Below are positions 16,925 through 25,927 of a DNA stretch of 64,000 nucleotides, piece after piece. The stretch lies in the NCBI GenBank assembly GCA_050260275.1, contig JBLNBX010000206.1, forward strand, positions 56,902 through 120,901, read 5' to 3'. Below the pieces are notes generated by a model, which was given only the letters and a program-made list of their open reading frames with translations, was not told where the DNA came from and ran no database searches. The translations under genes were made by a program, and so were the position numbers. Position 1 is the stretch's first letter, and every line of letters begins with the position of its first letter. This stretch comes from DATMXS01 sp050260275 (lineage in GTDB: Bacteria; Acidobacteriota; Terriglobia; Bryobacterales; Bryobacteraceae).

Positions 16925-18387
16925 TCCGCTCTTGGCGCCTGCAGGCCCACGTGCTCCGGCGTGCGGCGTGGCAGATCCGATTCCGGAACGCCGAGATCCT
17001 TGCGCGAGTAATACTTCCACCGGCCCCCCTCGTACTTAGCCAGGAACACCTCGCCGATGTCGTCGAGCACGGCACTGAACTGAATATCTCCGGTTACGCC
17101 CCGGAAAGGAGTGTTGCGGTACGCCAGCAAGTCGCGGATCTTGGCGCGGTTCAGCCCCGCTTCCTGCACGGCCCAGATGAGCATGTTCATGCCGTCGTAG
17201 GCGTGCGAGGCGTACGTCTCTGGCTCTTCGCCAAAGCGCGCCTTGAACCGCTCGCGGAAGGACGCGAACAACGGATTGTTGCTGTCGGGATTCCAGGGAT
17301 ACCCGGCGACGACGCCCTCGGCGTTCTTGCCGGCGATCTTGACAAACTCGTCCGAGACCATGCGGTCGCACCCGTAGAAGGGCTGCGTCATGCCTATCGC
17401 CCGCATCTGATTCAGGATCAGCGCGCCTTCCTTCGCGTCGCCCCAGTGCACGACCGCGTCGAGATTGGAGGCCTTCATGCGCTCGAGCTGGAGCGAGAAA
17501 TCCGTGGAGCCAACCTTGTACGCCATCTCGATCAGGATGGGGTATTGCATGCGCCGCGCCGAGTCGTTCACCTCGCGCACCCCGAACCGCCCGTAGCGGT
17601 TGGAACTGCGGATGATCCCTATCCGCTTGTGCCCCATCTTGCGAATCATGTAGTCGACGAGGAGATAGCCCATCTGGCGGTCGTCGCCGATGCACCGCAT
17701 GACCCACGGAATGTTCGTCTCGATATACGTCGGATCCGTATTCCCGGTGTTGACCATGACCAGCTCGGCCTTGAGCGCAACACGGATGGCGATATGACTG
17801 TTCGCGCCGTCGATGGTGCCGAGAATCCCCCAGACGTTGTCCTTATATGCCTGCTTGATGATCTCGTTCCCGGACGCGCCCCACAGGCCGTTATCGTTGC
17901 TGATGACGAGCTCGAAAGGTATCTTGCGCTTGAGGTAGCCTCCGCGCGCGTTGGCCTCCTCGATCGCCAGCCGCGCACCCTGCAGCATCTTTATGCCGAG
18001 GGTTTCCTCGTGGCTCATGCCGCCTGTGGCCGCCGACACCGTCGCCATGAGCGGCCCGATGAAACCGATCTTCACGGTTCTCAAGTCCGGGCCGGGCTCC
18101 GGAATCGCGCGCCCGGGTCCCGTGTACTCCATCTGAGTCAGAAAGTGCCGCTTGTACGGCTTTATCCCGCCGTACGGCTCCACTGACTCCGGAGTCTTGG
18201 CGTAGTTCGTGTCGATGCGCAGCGGCAGCTTGGGAGTCTGATAGGCCGTGAGGCTGTTGACTTCCTTCAGTATCCTGGCTGCTTCCGGATCGCCCAGCAA
18301 GATCCAGGGTTCGACTTTCGGGTCCGGCTTGTACTGCGCCCACGCCAAAGCGGCGGTGGCGGCGAGCAACACGAATCTGGCTGTCAC
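16921..18387 (-). CDS. Orphan periplasmic binding protein, LivK-like (first of pair)
   Basis: 488 residues with signal peptide MTARFVLLAATAALAWAQ. An N-terminal extension of about 85 residues (19-103), rich in Pro and Tyr, precedes the type 1 binding fold that starts at VKIGFIGPL (105). Core features are GIKMLQGARLAIEEANARGG, VWGILGTIDGANSHIA, VNTGNTDPTYIETNIPWVMRC, HKRIGIIRSSNRYGRFG and ASHAYDGMNMLIWAVQEAG, all typical of LivK/Peripla_BP_6 proteins. The ATG at 18387 overlaps the previous stop (ATGA) and its own stop overlaps the next GTG. The extension is not found in ordinary LivK proteins and might be the docking part. No cognate permease is encoded here. Confidence 0.82.
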   Translation of the reverse strand: MTARFVLLAATAALAWAQYKPDPKVEPWILLGDPEAARILKEVNSLTAYQTPKLPLRIDTNYAKTPESVEPYGGIKPYKRHFLTQMEYTGPGRAIPEPGPDLRTVKIGFIGPLMATVSAATGGMSHEETLGIKMLQGARLAIEEANARGGYLKRKIPFELVISNDNGLWGASGNEIIKQAYKDNVWGILGTIDGANSHIAIRVALKAELVMVNTGNTDPTYIETNIPWVMRCIGDDRQMGYLLVDYMIRKMGHKRIGIIRSSNRYGRFGVREVNDSARRMQYPILIEMAYKVGSTDFSLQLERMKASNLDAVVHWGDAKEGALILNQMRAIGMTQPFYGCDRMVSDEFVKIAGKNAEGVVAGYPWNPDSNNPLFASFRERFKARFGEEPETYASHAYDGMNMLIWAVQEAGLNRAKIRDLLAYRNTPFRGVTGDIQFSAVLDDIGEVFLAKYEGGRWKYYSRKDLGVPESDLPRRTPEHVGLQAPRAE

Positions 18388-19544
18388 TTTGCGCCTCCCT
18401 GCTGCTGCGCGATGCTGGTTACCATAGGAGGCCGCTCGCGCAGGCCCCTGTAATACCCCTCGCCGATGCCCCAGCCCAGGCCCTTAGCCGTGCCTATCCA
18501 TACGTCGTTGCCGTCCACGTCGGCGGCGATGATGTAGTTGTGCGGAATGCTGACGGGCAGTTCCACCGTCTCGAGCACCTGTTTGTCCCGCATCACGACC
18601 GCCTTGCCGCCTTCGCCGTCCGGGTTCCGCGTATAGGACACCCATGTGTTGGTCGCAAAATCCACGATCGCGGCCGCGCCCTTGTCAGTACAGAACCAGG
18701 CCTCGTCCGAACTGCGGGCGCTCAGGTTGTTGATGAAATCGCTCGGCAGCCCGGAGTCCTGGTTGTAGAATGCCCGCCAGTTGCGCCCGTCGTATCTGGA
18801 CGCGCCGAAGTACGACGAAACCCACAAAGCGCCCTCAACTTCCTGGGCGGCGGTAGTGATCACGTGGAGAATGCCATCGTCGCGGTACAGGTCTATCTCC
18901 ATCTCGCGGTCCGGATCCAGGTAATCCTTCCAGCGGTCCGTCGAGATTGTGTACTCGAGAACTCCGCTGCCCCACACGGCCAGGAACATCTTGTCGCCGC
19001 CGTTATAGCTGATGCCGTAGTTCCATATCTCCTCCATGGGAGCGTTCTTCTCGTTGTAAATGGTCCACTCACCGGTCCTGGTGTTGTAGCGGCTGGCTCC
19101 GGCGGTGGTGGCGGCCCAGACGTTGTCGCCCTGGACAGCGACACCGTACACCACGTCGTTCACAAGCCCGCTGTTCAGTTGGTGCCAGTGGTCGAAGCGC
19201 CCGCCCGAGAACCGCGCCAGCCCTCCACCGAACAGCGCCAGCCAGACGTCCCCGGTCTTGGGGTCAATATCGATACCGGCAACAGCCTGGAACGGCAGGC
19301 CGTCTTTCTCGGTCCAGCTCCTGATCTTTCCGGTGCGCTTGTCGAGCATGGCCAGGCCATTCTCGGTGCCGATCCACACGCGCGGGCCGTCCGCTTTTAT
19401 AGCGAAGATGTGGTCGTTTGGAAGACCGTCTTTGACGGTGAAGTGTTTCCATTTGGTGTAGACGTACGGCAGCTTCACGGCATCGGCCCCGAAAGCCGCT
19501 CCGCAGAAGGCCAGAATCACTACAGCGGCCGCGCTGGTCCGCAT
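18384..19544 (-). CDS. Secreted Reg_prop-type beta-propeller protein
   Basis: 386 residues with signal peptide MRTSAAAVVILAFCGAAFG. The body is built of repeats like those in the periplasmic sensors of hybrid two-component systems: DGLPNDHIFAIKADGPRVWIGTENGLAML, GDVWLALFGGGLARF, GDNVWAATTAGASRYNTRTGEW, ALWVSSYFGASRYDG and NDVWIGTAKGLGWG. This predicts a seven-bladed propeller. Unlike those sensors, it stops without a membrane segment or kinase, so it is a free-standing periplasmic propeller, probably for protein-protein or ligand contacts. It begins 10 bp after the decahaem gene and its stop overlaps the first binding-protein gene by 4 bp. Confidence 0.8.
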   Translation of the reverse strand: MRTSAAAVVILAFCGAAFGADAVKLPYVYTKWKHFTVKDGLPNDHIFAIKADGPRVWIGTENGLAMLDKRTGKIRSWTEKDGLPFQAVAGIDIDPKTGDVWLALFGGGLARFSGGRFDHWHQLNSGLVNDVVYGVAVQGDNVWAATTAGASRYNTRTGEWTIYNEKNAPMEEIWNYGISYNGGDKMFLAVWGSGVLEYTISTDRWKDYLDPDREMEIDLYRDDGILHVITTAAQEVEGALWVSSYFGASRYDGRNWRAFYNQDSGLPSDFINNLSARSSDEAWFCTDKGAAAIVDFATNTWVSYTRNPDGEGGKAVVMRDKQVLETVELPVSIPHNYIIAADVDGNDVWIGTAKGLGWGIGEGYYRGLRERPPMVTSIAQQQGGAK

Positions 19545-19554
19545 ACAAGCCTCC

Positions 19555-22410
19555 TCACAGTGTCTTGAGGTACTCGATCAAATCGTTGAGCTGATCCTTC
19601 GTCATGTCGTTCGTCACGCCGTGAGTATCGTCGGGGTTGTAAACCGTCCAGATCTCTTCGAGCGTGGCGGCCATGCCGTTGTGAAGATACGGCGCCGAGT
19701 CGTAGATGTTATTCAGGTGCGGCGTGTCGAACTTGCCCTGACGATCCGACGGCTGCTTGGTTCCGACGTCGTGCAAGCTGCGATCTGTGAAGTACGGCGG
19801 AAAGTGGCACGTGATACACCGGTTTTCCACCGGGATTTCGCGGCCATCGGTGGTCGTCGTACGCGCGAACAACGCCTTTCCGCGCCGTTGCGCGGGCGTC
19901 AGCGGAGCGCCGAGCGCCCGGTACCGGTTCGGCGGGCGTTCGATGGTGGTGATGTAGTAGTCCACCGCGGCCAGCTCCTCGGGCGTGAACGGCGCAAGGC
20001 GCGTAAAGAATACGGCCAGCCTCGCTCCGCACTGCCGTGAAAGGCTCGGGTTCGTCCCTTCCCATTTGAAGGGAGCGGTGTCCAGTATGCCCCTTAGCGT
20101 GCGGTTATCCACCGGGCTCACCCCTATGCCGTCCCCCTCGATGTCGTACGTGATGCCGTCGATATGGCCATCCGGATGGCAGGAATGGCAGGAGTGCTGC
20201 CGGTGGAAAGTAATCCTCGCGTTGTGGAAGAGGAGCTCGCCCTTCCGCCGCTTCGTGATCTGCTTGGGCCCGCCGAGGTCGATGCGTCCGGCGGCCTCCA
20301 TCTTTGCGAGGTCGATCACCGTCAGCGAGTCATCGAGCGTGTTAGCGACGTACGCCACCCGGTTGTCCGGCGAAGCCAGGATTCCGCGAGGGCTGTCCTT
20401 AACGTCTATGTGCTTGATGACGAATTCGGTGGCGTAGCCAAGGTGATTGGGCAGGACGTGCTTTAGCTCGTAGGGCGTCGCGCGGCGGAGGATCGCCATC
20501 AGTTTCTCGAGATCCACAACCGCGACGCGGTTCGTGCCGGCGCTCGTGACGAGCGCATACCGCCCGTCGGGCGTGCAGGCGACGTCGGCGGCGTCCGCGA
20601 AGCCCATATCGGGCTCGTCGAGCAGCACCTGGTTCACTTCGCCGTCAGCGCGAATCAGCGCCAGACCGTTCGTGATGGTCCAGCCCTGCAGAAGGCGGGT
20701 CATGGGCACCAAGTTTTTGGTGCGGTTCATCGTCGCGACTGCGTACTCGCCGCTCGGGTGCCAGTCAATGCCCATCATCATGTTCGCGCCATCGACGACG
20801 TGGCGCTCGCTAACCACACCGCGGCCGGTTTCGATTTCAGTTACTTCCGAGACGAAGGGTTCACGGAGGGGCGTGAACCGGGAGAGCATGTTTGTCACGA
20901 GCATCCTCGCGCCGTCCGGAGAAAGCGCCATCGACCACGGACCGCGGCTCGCGCTCAGCGTCTTCGTGTACTCGAGCTCCGCCACGTCGAACACCGTCAT
21001 GTCTTCCGAGGAGGTGTTGAGGACGTACAGCATCCTGCCCTCGCGGTCCGTCATCAGGCCATGCGGCTCGTCGCCTACTTTCAGCGTCTGGATCACCTTT
21101 CGCGCATCCGCGTCGAGCACCGACACGGTGTCGTCATGACGATTGCTCGCGAAAGCGATCCGGCCGTCCGGCGTGAAGGTTACGTCCGCCGGCATGCGGC
21201 CTACAGGGATCTCCGCCACACGCTCCCGCGCGGCCGTGTCGACGACGATCAACGAATCCGATCCCTCGCACGCCACCCACAGTTCCTTCGAGCCAGGCCG
21301 CAAAGCCATGTTGACAGGGTTCTTGTAGCGGACCTCCTCGGCGCCGCCGTTCGTGCTCGAAACCAGCGGTTTTGTAGGATGCGCGATTTTCTCCATACCC
21401 GCCGCGGCATCGAACTTCTCCCCGTGGCAGGTGCGGCAGGTTTCAGCCGAGGGCATCTTCAAGCCCGCTTGAACCGCCGCGCGCCGGTCGCGCATGATGG
21501 CTTCGGGCATATATTCAGAGCCCGGCCCGTGACACGCTTCACACCCCACGCCCTCGTCGGCGAGCGCCGTTTCGAGCCGGGGCGCGCCGTATCCGGTCGC
21601 GTGGCACCTCAGGCACTCCGGCGCTTCCGCCGGCTCTCCCTCGATGCCCTGCTTCGCGGCCTGTTCGTATGCCTTGGGAGAACTCAGGACCGCCCACGCC
21701 TGTGCGTGCGGGCTCATGCGCCAAAGGCTGTACTGGTGACCGTGCAGCTCGCCCCTATGGCACGAGCCGCACACCGCGGAGCCGACGTACTTGGGCCCGT
21801 CCGTCTTCTCCGGTTGCGGCAGCGCCGGGATGGAGCCCGTCGCGCGTTTCCCCTCCGGCAGAGGATAAGCGATCATCTCCCTGCCCTTCTTCATGTCCAC
21901 CGGGGCGGTCTTGAGCACCGCTGCGTGCGAGCCTTTCTCGATGTGGCATCCCATGCAGAGCCGCTCGTCCGGCATTCTGAGGCCGTTCTCCATGGCGGCC
22001 TTCCTGTCGCGCATGATGTCCGCAGCCATGTACTCGCTGCCTGGGCCGTGGCACCTCTCGCACTGCACGCCTTCTTCGATGCGGAACGTGTCGTCCTTCT
22101 GCCACTCTTCCGCGTCGTACGCGGTGGCATGGCAGCCCAGGCAGATGGGCGACTCCTGCGGTTTCTGGCGCAGCCCGCTGATCTCCGCAATTTGCCGCGA
22201 TTCCGGACGGGCCAGCGCCGCCCAGGCGCGGCTGTGCTTGGAGTGCAGCCACAGGCTGTACTGGTTGCCCATTCCGCCCCCGGTGTGACAGCTTCCGCAC
22301 ACGCGCGAGCCCACATAGACCGGCTTCTTGTTCGGCGCACCGTGAAGCGTCGCCACGGCGGCGACGGTCAGCGCCGCGCAAGCGCTAAACACCAGCGCAG
22401 CACGCTTCAT
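19555..22410 (-). CDS. Decahaem c-type cytochrome with YVTN propeller and peroxidase-like tail
   Basis: 951 residues, signal peptide at 1-24. Ten CXXCH haem c sites begin at C38, C90, C117, C152, C214, C266, C290, C325, C741 and C865. The first eight form two cytochrome-c554-like tetrahaem modules, the second offset from the first by 176, 176, 173 and 173 residues, a clear tandem duplication. Residues 360-700 contain repeated 40-residue YVTN-like units (for example PDGRIAFASNRHDDTVSVLD). The end is a dihaem peroxidase/MauG-like domain with CHSCH, CITCH and FDTPHLNNIYDSAPYLHNG. It should carry electrons in the periplasm and may oxidise or sense a substrate. The ATG overlaps the stop of the FG-GAP gene. 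Haem-motif count and order are seen directly; the role is inferred. Confidence 0.88.
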   Translation of the reverse strand: MKRAALVFSACAALTVAAVATLHGAPNKKPVYVGSRVCGSCHTGGGMGNQYSLWLHSKHSRAWAALARPESRQIAEISGLRQKPQESPICLGCHATAYDAEEWQKDDTFRIEEGVQCERCHGPGSEYMAADIMRDRKAAMENGLRMPDERLCMGCHIEKGSHAAVLKTAPVDMKKGREMIAYPLPEGKRATGSIPALPQPEKTDGPKYVGSAVCGSCHRGELHGHQYSLWRMSPHAQAWAVLSSPKAYEQAAKQGIEGEPAEAPECLRCHATGYGAPRLETALADEGVGCEACHGPGSEYMPEAIMRDRRAAVQAGLKMPSAETCRTCHGEKFDAAAGMEKIAHPTKPLVSSTNGGAEEVRYKNPVNMALRPGSKELWVACEGSDSLIVVDTAARERVAEIPVGRMPADVTFTPDGRIAFASNRHDDTVSVLDADARKVIQTLKVGDEPHGLMTDREGRMLYVLNTSSEDMTVFDVAELEYTKTLSASRGPWSMALSPDGARMLVTNMLSRFTPLREPFVSEVTEIETGRGVVSERHVVDGANMMMGIDWHPSGEYAVATMNRTKNLVPMTRLLQGWTITNGLALIRADGEVNQVLLDEPDMGFADAADVACTPDGRYALVTSAGTNRVAVVDLEKLMAILRRATPYELKHVLPNHLGYATEFVIKHIDVKDSPRGILASPDNRVAYVANTLDDSLTVIDLAKMEAAGRIDLGGPKQITKRRKGELLFHNARITFHRQHSCHSCHPDGHIDGITYDIEGDGIGVSPVDNRTLRGILDTAPFKWEGTNPSLSRQCGARLAVFFTRLAPFTPEELAAVDYYITTIERPPNRYRALGAPLTPAQRRGKALFARTTTTDGREIPVENRCITCHFPPYFTDRSLHDVGTKQPSDRQGKFDTPHLNNIYDSAPYLHNGMAATLEEIWTVYNPDDTHGVTNDMTKDQLNDLIEYLKTL

Positions 22411-24053
22411 CTCCTGGTCCCTCCGCTTGCCAGCGCGTCGTGCACCGGCTTCAAAGACTGGTTCGCCCTGACGTTCCCGATTTTTTCCACCTTCCCGTCC
22501 GGCCAGCGGATCTCGACTGTGGCTGATTCGTTCGCACCCAACCCGAAAAGCAGCCGACCGTCACCCTGCGACAGGTATCCGCGGACAGGAATGACATCCT
22601 CTACCTGCCTCAGAGTCCCAGTTGTGGCCGTCACGCGCGCGCCGATGGCCAGGCGCGATCCAGTAGGGAACCTCAGCAGAGGCTCGACTCTCAGCCAGTT
22701 GCCCGTCTGGTCTCCGCCGTCGTTGCGTAGAACCTTCGCCGGGGCGTTTATGTTCACGATGACCAGGTCGGTATCGCCGTCGTTGTCAATGTCGCCCCAG
22801 GCCGCCCCGCGGCCGACGTATTTCTCGAAAAAGTACGTCCCCGACAACTGCGACACATCCTCGAACGTGCCGTCGCCGCGATTTCGCGCCAGCGTGTCTT
22901 CCTGCACGTACTCGTGGTGCGCGTTGCCGTGCGTAGTGAAGATGTCGAGCCAGCCGTCGTTGTCGTAGTCGAGCAGTATGCCGGCCCAGCCGGCGTACTG
23001 GCCCATCATCTGCGCCAGGCCGGACTGCACCGACCGGTGCTGCCATAGCCCCGGCCTCACCCCAACAAGCAGGCTGTTGTAGTTCAGGTCGGGAATGTAG
23101 ATGTCGGGCAAGCCATCGCGGTTGACATCGCCCACGAACGGCCCCATGGACGCGACGTTCTGTCCGTTTTCGCCGAACGCCGTGCCCGCATCGACCGAGC
23201 GCTCGATGTACGTTCCGTCCGGCAAGGCTTCGAAGTGGTCGTTCTCCATCGAGTCGTTCGTGACGAACACGTCGAGGCGCCCGTCGTTGTTCAGGTCGGC
23301 CACGGTCACGCTCATGCCGCGCCCGTCCGGCTTCCACATTCCGACTTCTTTAGTGACGTCGGTGAATGTGCCGTCTCCGTTATTGCGGAACAGAAAGTCC
23401 GGCTCGCCGTTGTAGCTCAGCGGCCCGGGATAGCCCGCGGCCGGATAGAAATCGCGGAACTTGCCATCGTCGTAGGTAAGGTAGTTGCAGACGTAGACAT
23501 CGAGCCAGCCGTCGTTGTTGTAGTCGTACCAGACTGCGGAGATGCTCCAGTGCGTAGCATCCGCCAGACCCGCCTGTTCTCCAACCTCGGTGAACGTTCC
23601 GTCGCCGTTGTTCCGATACAGCAGGTTAGGACCGTAGTTCAGAACATACAGATCCTCATCCCCGTCATTGTCGTAGTCCGCTGCCGAGCAGCCCGTCGAG
23701 AAGATCCCCTTGCCGTCCACGCCCGCCTGGGCCGTCACGTCGGTAAATGTGCCGTCGCCGTTGTTCCTGTAGAGCTTGTTAGACAGCTTGCCCCGCAGGT
23801 CGCGCCCCTCGTTGTCGCTGACGCCCTTAGTCCACTTCCCGGTGACGAAATAGATATCGAGCAGGCCGTCATTGTTATAGTCGAACAGGCACACGCCGGC
23901 GCCCGTTCCCTCGACTATGTTGTCCATGTGACGGTCGCCATACGAGTACCGGAATGTGATGCCGGCCTGCTCGGTGATGTCCGTAAAGACCGGGAGTTTC
24001 TTTTCTCCAGCGGCCGAAAGCACAGCCAGCGCCGAGATCAGTAAGAGCCTCAT
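22407..24053 (-). CDS. Secreted FG-GAP/VCBS protein with ASPIC/UnbV C-terminal domain
   Basis: 548 residues from an ATG at 24053 that overlaps the previous TGA (ATGA); the open frame extends further but overlaps the upstream gene and lacks a signal peptide. Signal peptide MRLLLISALAVLSAAG. Seven calcium-binding DxDxDG-type loops are visible (DYNNDGLLD, DYDNDGDED, DYNNDGWLD, DLNNDGRLD, DVNRDGLPD, DYDNDGWLD, DIDNDGDTD), each near NNGDGTFTDV-type turns, predicting an integrin-like propeller. The C-terminus has the ASPIC/UnbV signature with GARVTATTG and VEIRWPDGKVEKI. These proteins are numerous in Acidobacteriota; their exact role is not known. A paralogue lies at 28840 on the other strand. Confidence 0.88.
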   Translation of the reverse strand: MRLLLISALAVLSAAGEKKLPVFTDITEQAGITFRYSYGDRHMDNIVEGTGAGVCLFDYNNDGLLDIYFVTGKWTKGVSDNEGRDLRGKLSNKLYRNNGDGTFTDVTAQAGVDGKGIFSTGCSAADYDNDGDEDLYVLNYGPNLLYRNNGDGTFTEVGEQAGLADATHWSISAVWYDYNNDGWLDVYVCNYLTYDDGKFRDFYPAAGYPGPLSYNGEPDFLFRNNGDGTFTDVTKEVGMWKPDGRGMSVTVADLNNDGRLDVFVTNDSMENDHFEALPDGTYIERSVDAGTAFGENGQNVASMGPFVGDVNRDGLPDIYIPDLNYNSLLVGVRPGLWQHRSVQSGLAQMMGQYAGWAGILLDYDNDGWLDIFTTHGNAHHEYVQEDTLARNRGDGTFEDVSQLSGTYFFEKYVGRGAAWGDIDNDGDTDLVIVNINAPAKVLRNDGGDQTGNWLRVEPLLRFPTGSRLAIGARVTATTGTLRQVEDVIPVRGYLSQGDGRLLFGLGANESATVEIRWPDGKVEKIGNVRANQSLKPVHDALASGGTRR

Positions 24054-25882
24054 CGCTTCCCTCCCGCCGCGCCGTCCGGCAATGCAGTGAAGTGAGCGCC
24101 CAGGTCGATCCACTCGACAATGGTCCGCTTCTCGTCGTCGGTCAACTGGGCCGATCCTGGCGGCGGCATCGGTTCGGGCGCTGGGGAATTCGCCTCGGCG
24201 TCCCATGGCCGTGACGTGTTCCTGCCGTTCAGCATCCAGACCAGACGGCTGGTCCGGGCGCGCCCGGGCGTCGTAAGTCTCCACAACTCGCCATAGATGG
24301 ATCGCGAATCCCCGGCCAGCCTGGTTGTCGTCATGTCGCCGTGGCACTCCGCGCACTTCGCCCTGATGATGGGCTCGACATCGCGCGCGAATTCGATGGC
24401 GCGGCGGCGCTCAGGAGGCAGCGTCAGTTTCGGCGCTGGGTGAAGGAGCGCTTTTGCCATCACGTTCTCGGGAGTGCGCTCCCCGTCCTCGTGACAGCCG
24501 ATGCAGCCCCGCTGCTCCTTGTTCTTTGCCCACATCCAGGACGTGGACCGGATGGACATTCCGTTCTCGTCCAGAACCTGGAGCTGTATTGGGATATTCG
24601 GAGGAACCTCGATCTGAAACGAGCCGTCTTCGTCGAGGTCGATCTCGCCCAGGAACCTGCGCCGAAGCGTCTTCGATTTCGTGCCCGTGTCGTCTCCTTT
24701 GGCGGGAACGCCCTCGAGCACGCGGAGGCGCCGGGCCATCCCCGGCTGGAACACGTCCCGGCCGAGATCGCTGTCGTACACGCTCAGGCAGTACAGCTTC
24801 GACCAGTCGGCATCGTCCTCCACGACGGACGAATGCGCGTCAGGTTCCTCCCGTGCAACCAGCGCGCGCGCCTGGATGGCGTGAGCATTCGGGGTCCGGA
24901 ACACCAGCGTCAGGTTTCCCGTGTCCGGCTCGTAGCGGTACACGCCGTGCGTTCCACCCGGCGCCCGGCGCGACATGAGCACCGAGCCATCCGGCAGCGC
25001 CGAAGGCGAATGGAACAACCCTTGTTCGGGCGAGGTAAGCCGCCGGTACGATTTCAGACTCCGTCGCAGCGTCACGCTCGCCAGCGCACCCGCGCCGTCC
25101 CAGGCTTTTTCATCCGGTTCGACAAACATCACCACGCGCTTTGCCGTTACAACCGGCATGGCTTTGAGCCGCGCGCCCTGCGAGCCCGAGAACGCCGCGA
25201 AATCCACCCCGTCGTTATGAACGCCGAACAACTCTATCAGGGTTCGCGCGGAGCGCCCCATCCAACTCGCGAACAGAAGCCGTCCATCCGGCATCACCAC
25301 CGGATCGAAACTGCTGGATGCCGTATAGGTCAGGCGCCGCAGCCCGCTGCCGTCCTCGCGGACGGTGTACAGGCTTGTGGCCGGCGCGCCGCCATACTCG
25401 GCGCGCTCTCCCGCGAGGTCGCTCACGAACGCGATCTGGCGAACCGGCGCAGGGTCGTTCAAGTAGAAAATCGGCGACGTGTATACGGGATTCCGGCAGT
25501 TGCCCGCGTCGCGCGTCACCTGGCGGACGCCGGAGCCGTCGGCGTTCATTTCGAAGATGTTCCAGGCGTCTCCGGGCGCGCGCTTCGCGGCAAACAGGAT
25601 GCGCTTCCCGTCGAACGAGATCTCCGGGTCCGCGGCGCTCGCAAAACCGCGCGTCAACACGCGCTCGCCGCCGGCAGGCAGGCGCAGAACGATGCTTCCG
25701 CCCTCGCCGTAGCCGCGCAAGCTAGCGCCTTCGGTGGGACGCCACTCGCCGGCCGCGGCCGCCGGAAGGCGCGTGTACACGATCGGAAAGGCGGCGCCGG
25801 GATCGCGCTTTGCGGGCTGCTGGCAAATCAGAGCGGCGGCGGATACTGCGATCAAAACAGGTAACTTAGCGCCTTGCGCCAT
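24050..25882 (-). CDS. Exported TolB-like propeller with two haem c sites
   Basis: 610 residues with a hydrophobic export signal (KLPVLIAVSAAALICQQ). The first 380 residues are WD40/TolB-type propeller repeats (DPEISFDGKRILFAAKR, NIFEMNADGSGVRQVTRD, DPVVMPDGRLLFASW, HSPSALPDGSVLMSRR). The C-terminal part has CIGCH at 460 and CAECH at 510 plus LTDDEKRTIVEWIDLGA, the pattern of the cytochrome domain found with hydrazine-synthase-alpha-like and planctomycete-type proteins. It should be a periplasmic dihaem electron carrier or oxidoreductase. It lies 45 bp after the RidA-like gene, and its stop overlaps the FG-GAP start by 4 bp. Hydrazine chemistry is not implied, since the catalytic subunits are absent. 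Confidence 0.8.
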   Translation of the reverse strand: MAQGAKLPVLIAVSAAALICQQPAKRDPGAAFPIVYTRLPAAAAGEWRPTEGASLRGYGEGGSIVLRLPAGGERVLTRGFASAADPEISFDGKRILFAAKRAPGDAWNIFEMNADGSGVRQVTRDAGNCRNPVYTSPIFYLNDPAPVRQIAFVSDLAGERAEYGGAPATSLYTVREDGSGLRRLTYTASSSFDPVVMPDGRLLFASWMGRSARTLIELFGVHNDGVDFAAFSGSQGARLKAMPVVTAKRVVMFVEPDEKAWDGAGALASVTLRRSLKSYRRLTSPEQGLFHSPSALPDGSVLMSRRAPGGTHGVYRYEPDTGNLTLVFRTPNAHAIQARALVAREEPDAHSSVVEDDADWSKLYCLSVYDSDLGRDVFQPGMARRLRVLEGVPAKGDDTGTKSKTLRRRFLGEIDLDEDGSFQIEVPPNIPIQLQVLDENGMSIRSTSWMWAKNKEQRGCIGCHEDGERTPENVMAKALLHPAPKLTLPPERRRAIEFARDVEPIIRAKCAECHGDMTTTRLAGDSRSIYGELWRLTTPGRARTSRLVWMLNGRNTSRPWDAEANSPAPEPMPPPGSAQLTDDEKRTIVEWIDLGAHFTALPDGAAGGKR

Positions 25883-25927
25883 GCAAGTAGACCTCTGCCG
25901 CGCGTATGCTGCTGGGAAGCGCTGGCG

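Noticed and set aside
15878..18387. Reading the pair of binding proteins as part of an ABC importer
   Set aside because: No permease or ATPase gene exists anywhere in the window, so an importer cannot be claimed.
20758..22968. 736-codon plus-strand open frame
   Set aside because: It is antisense to the decahaem and FG-GAP genes, whose haem and calcium motifs establish the minus strand as coding.
24050..25882. Hydrazine synthase
   Set aside because: Only the propeller/haem architecture resembles the alpha subunit; the other subunits and an anammox context are absent.
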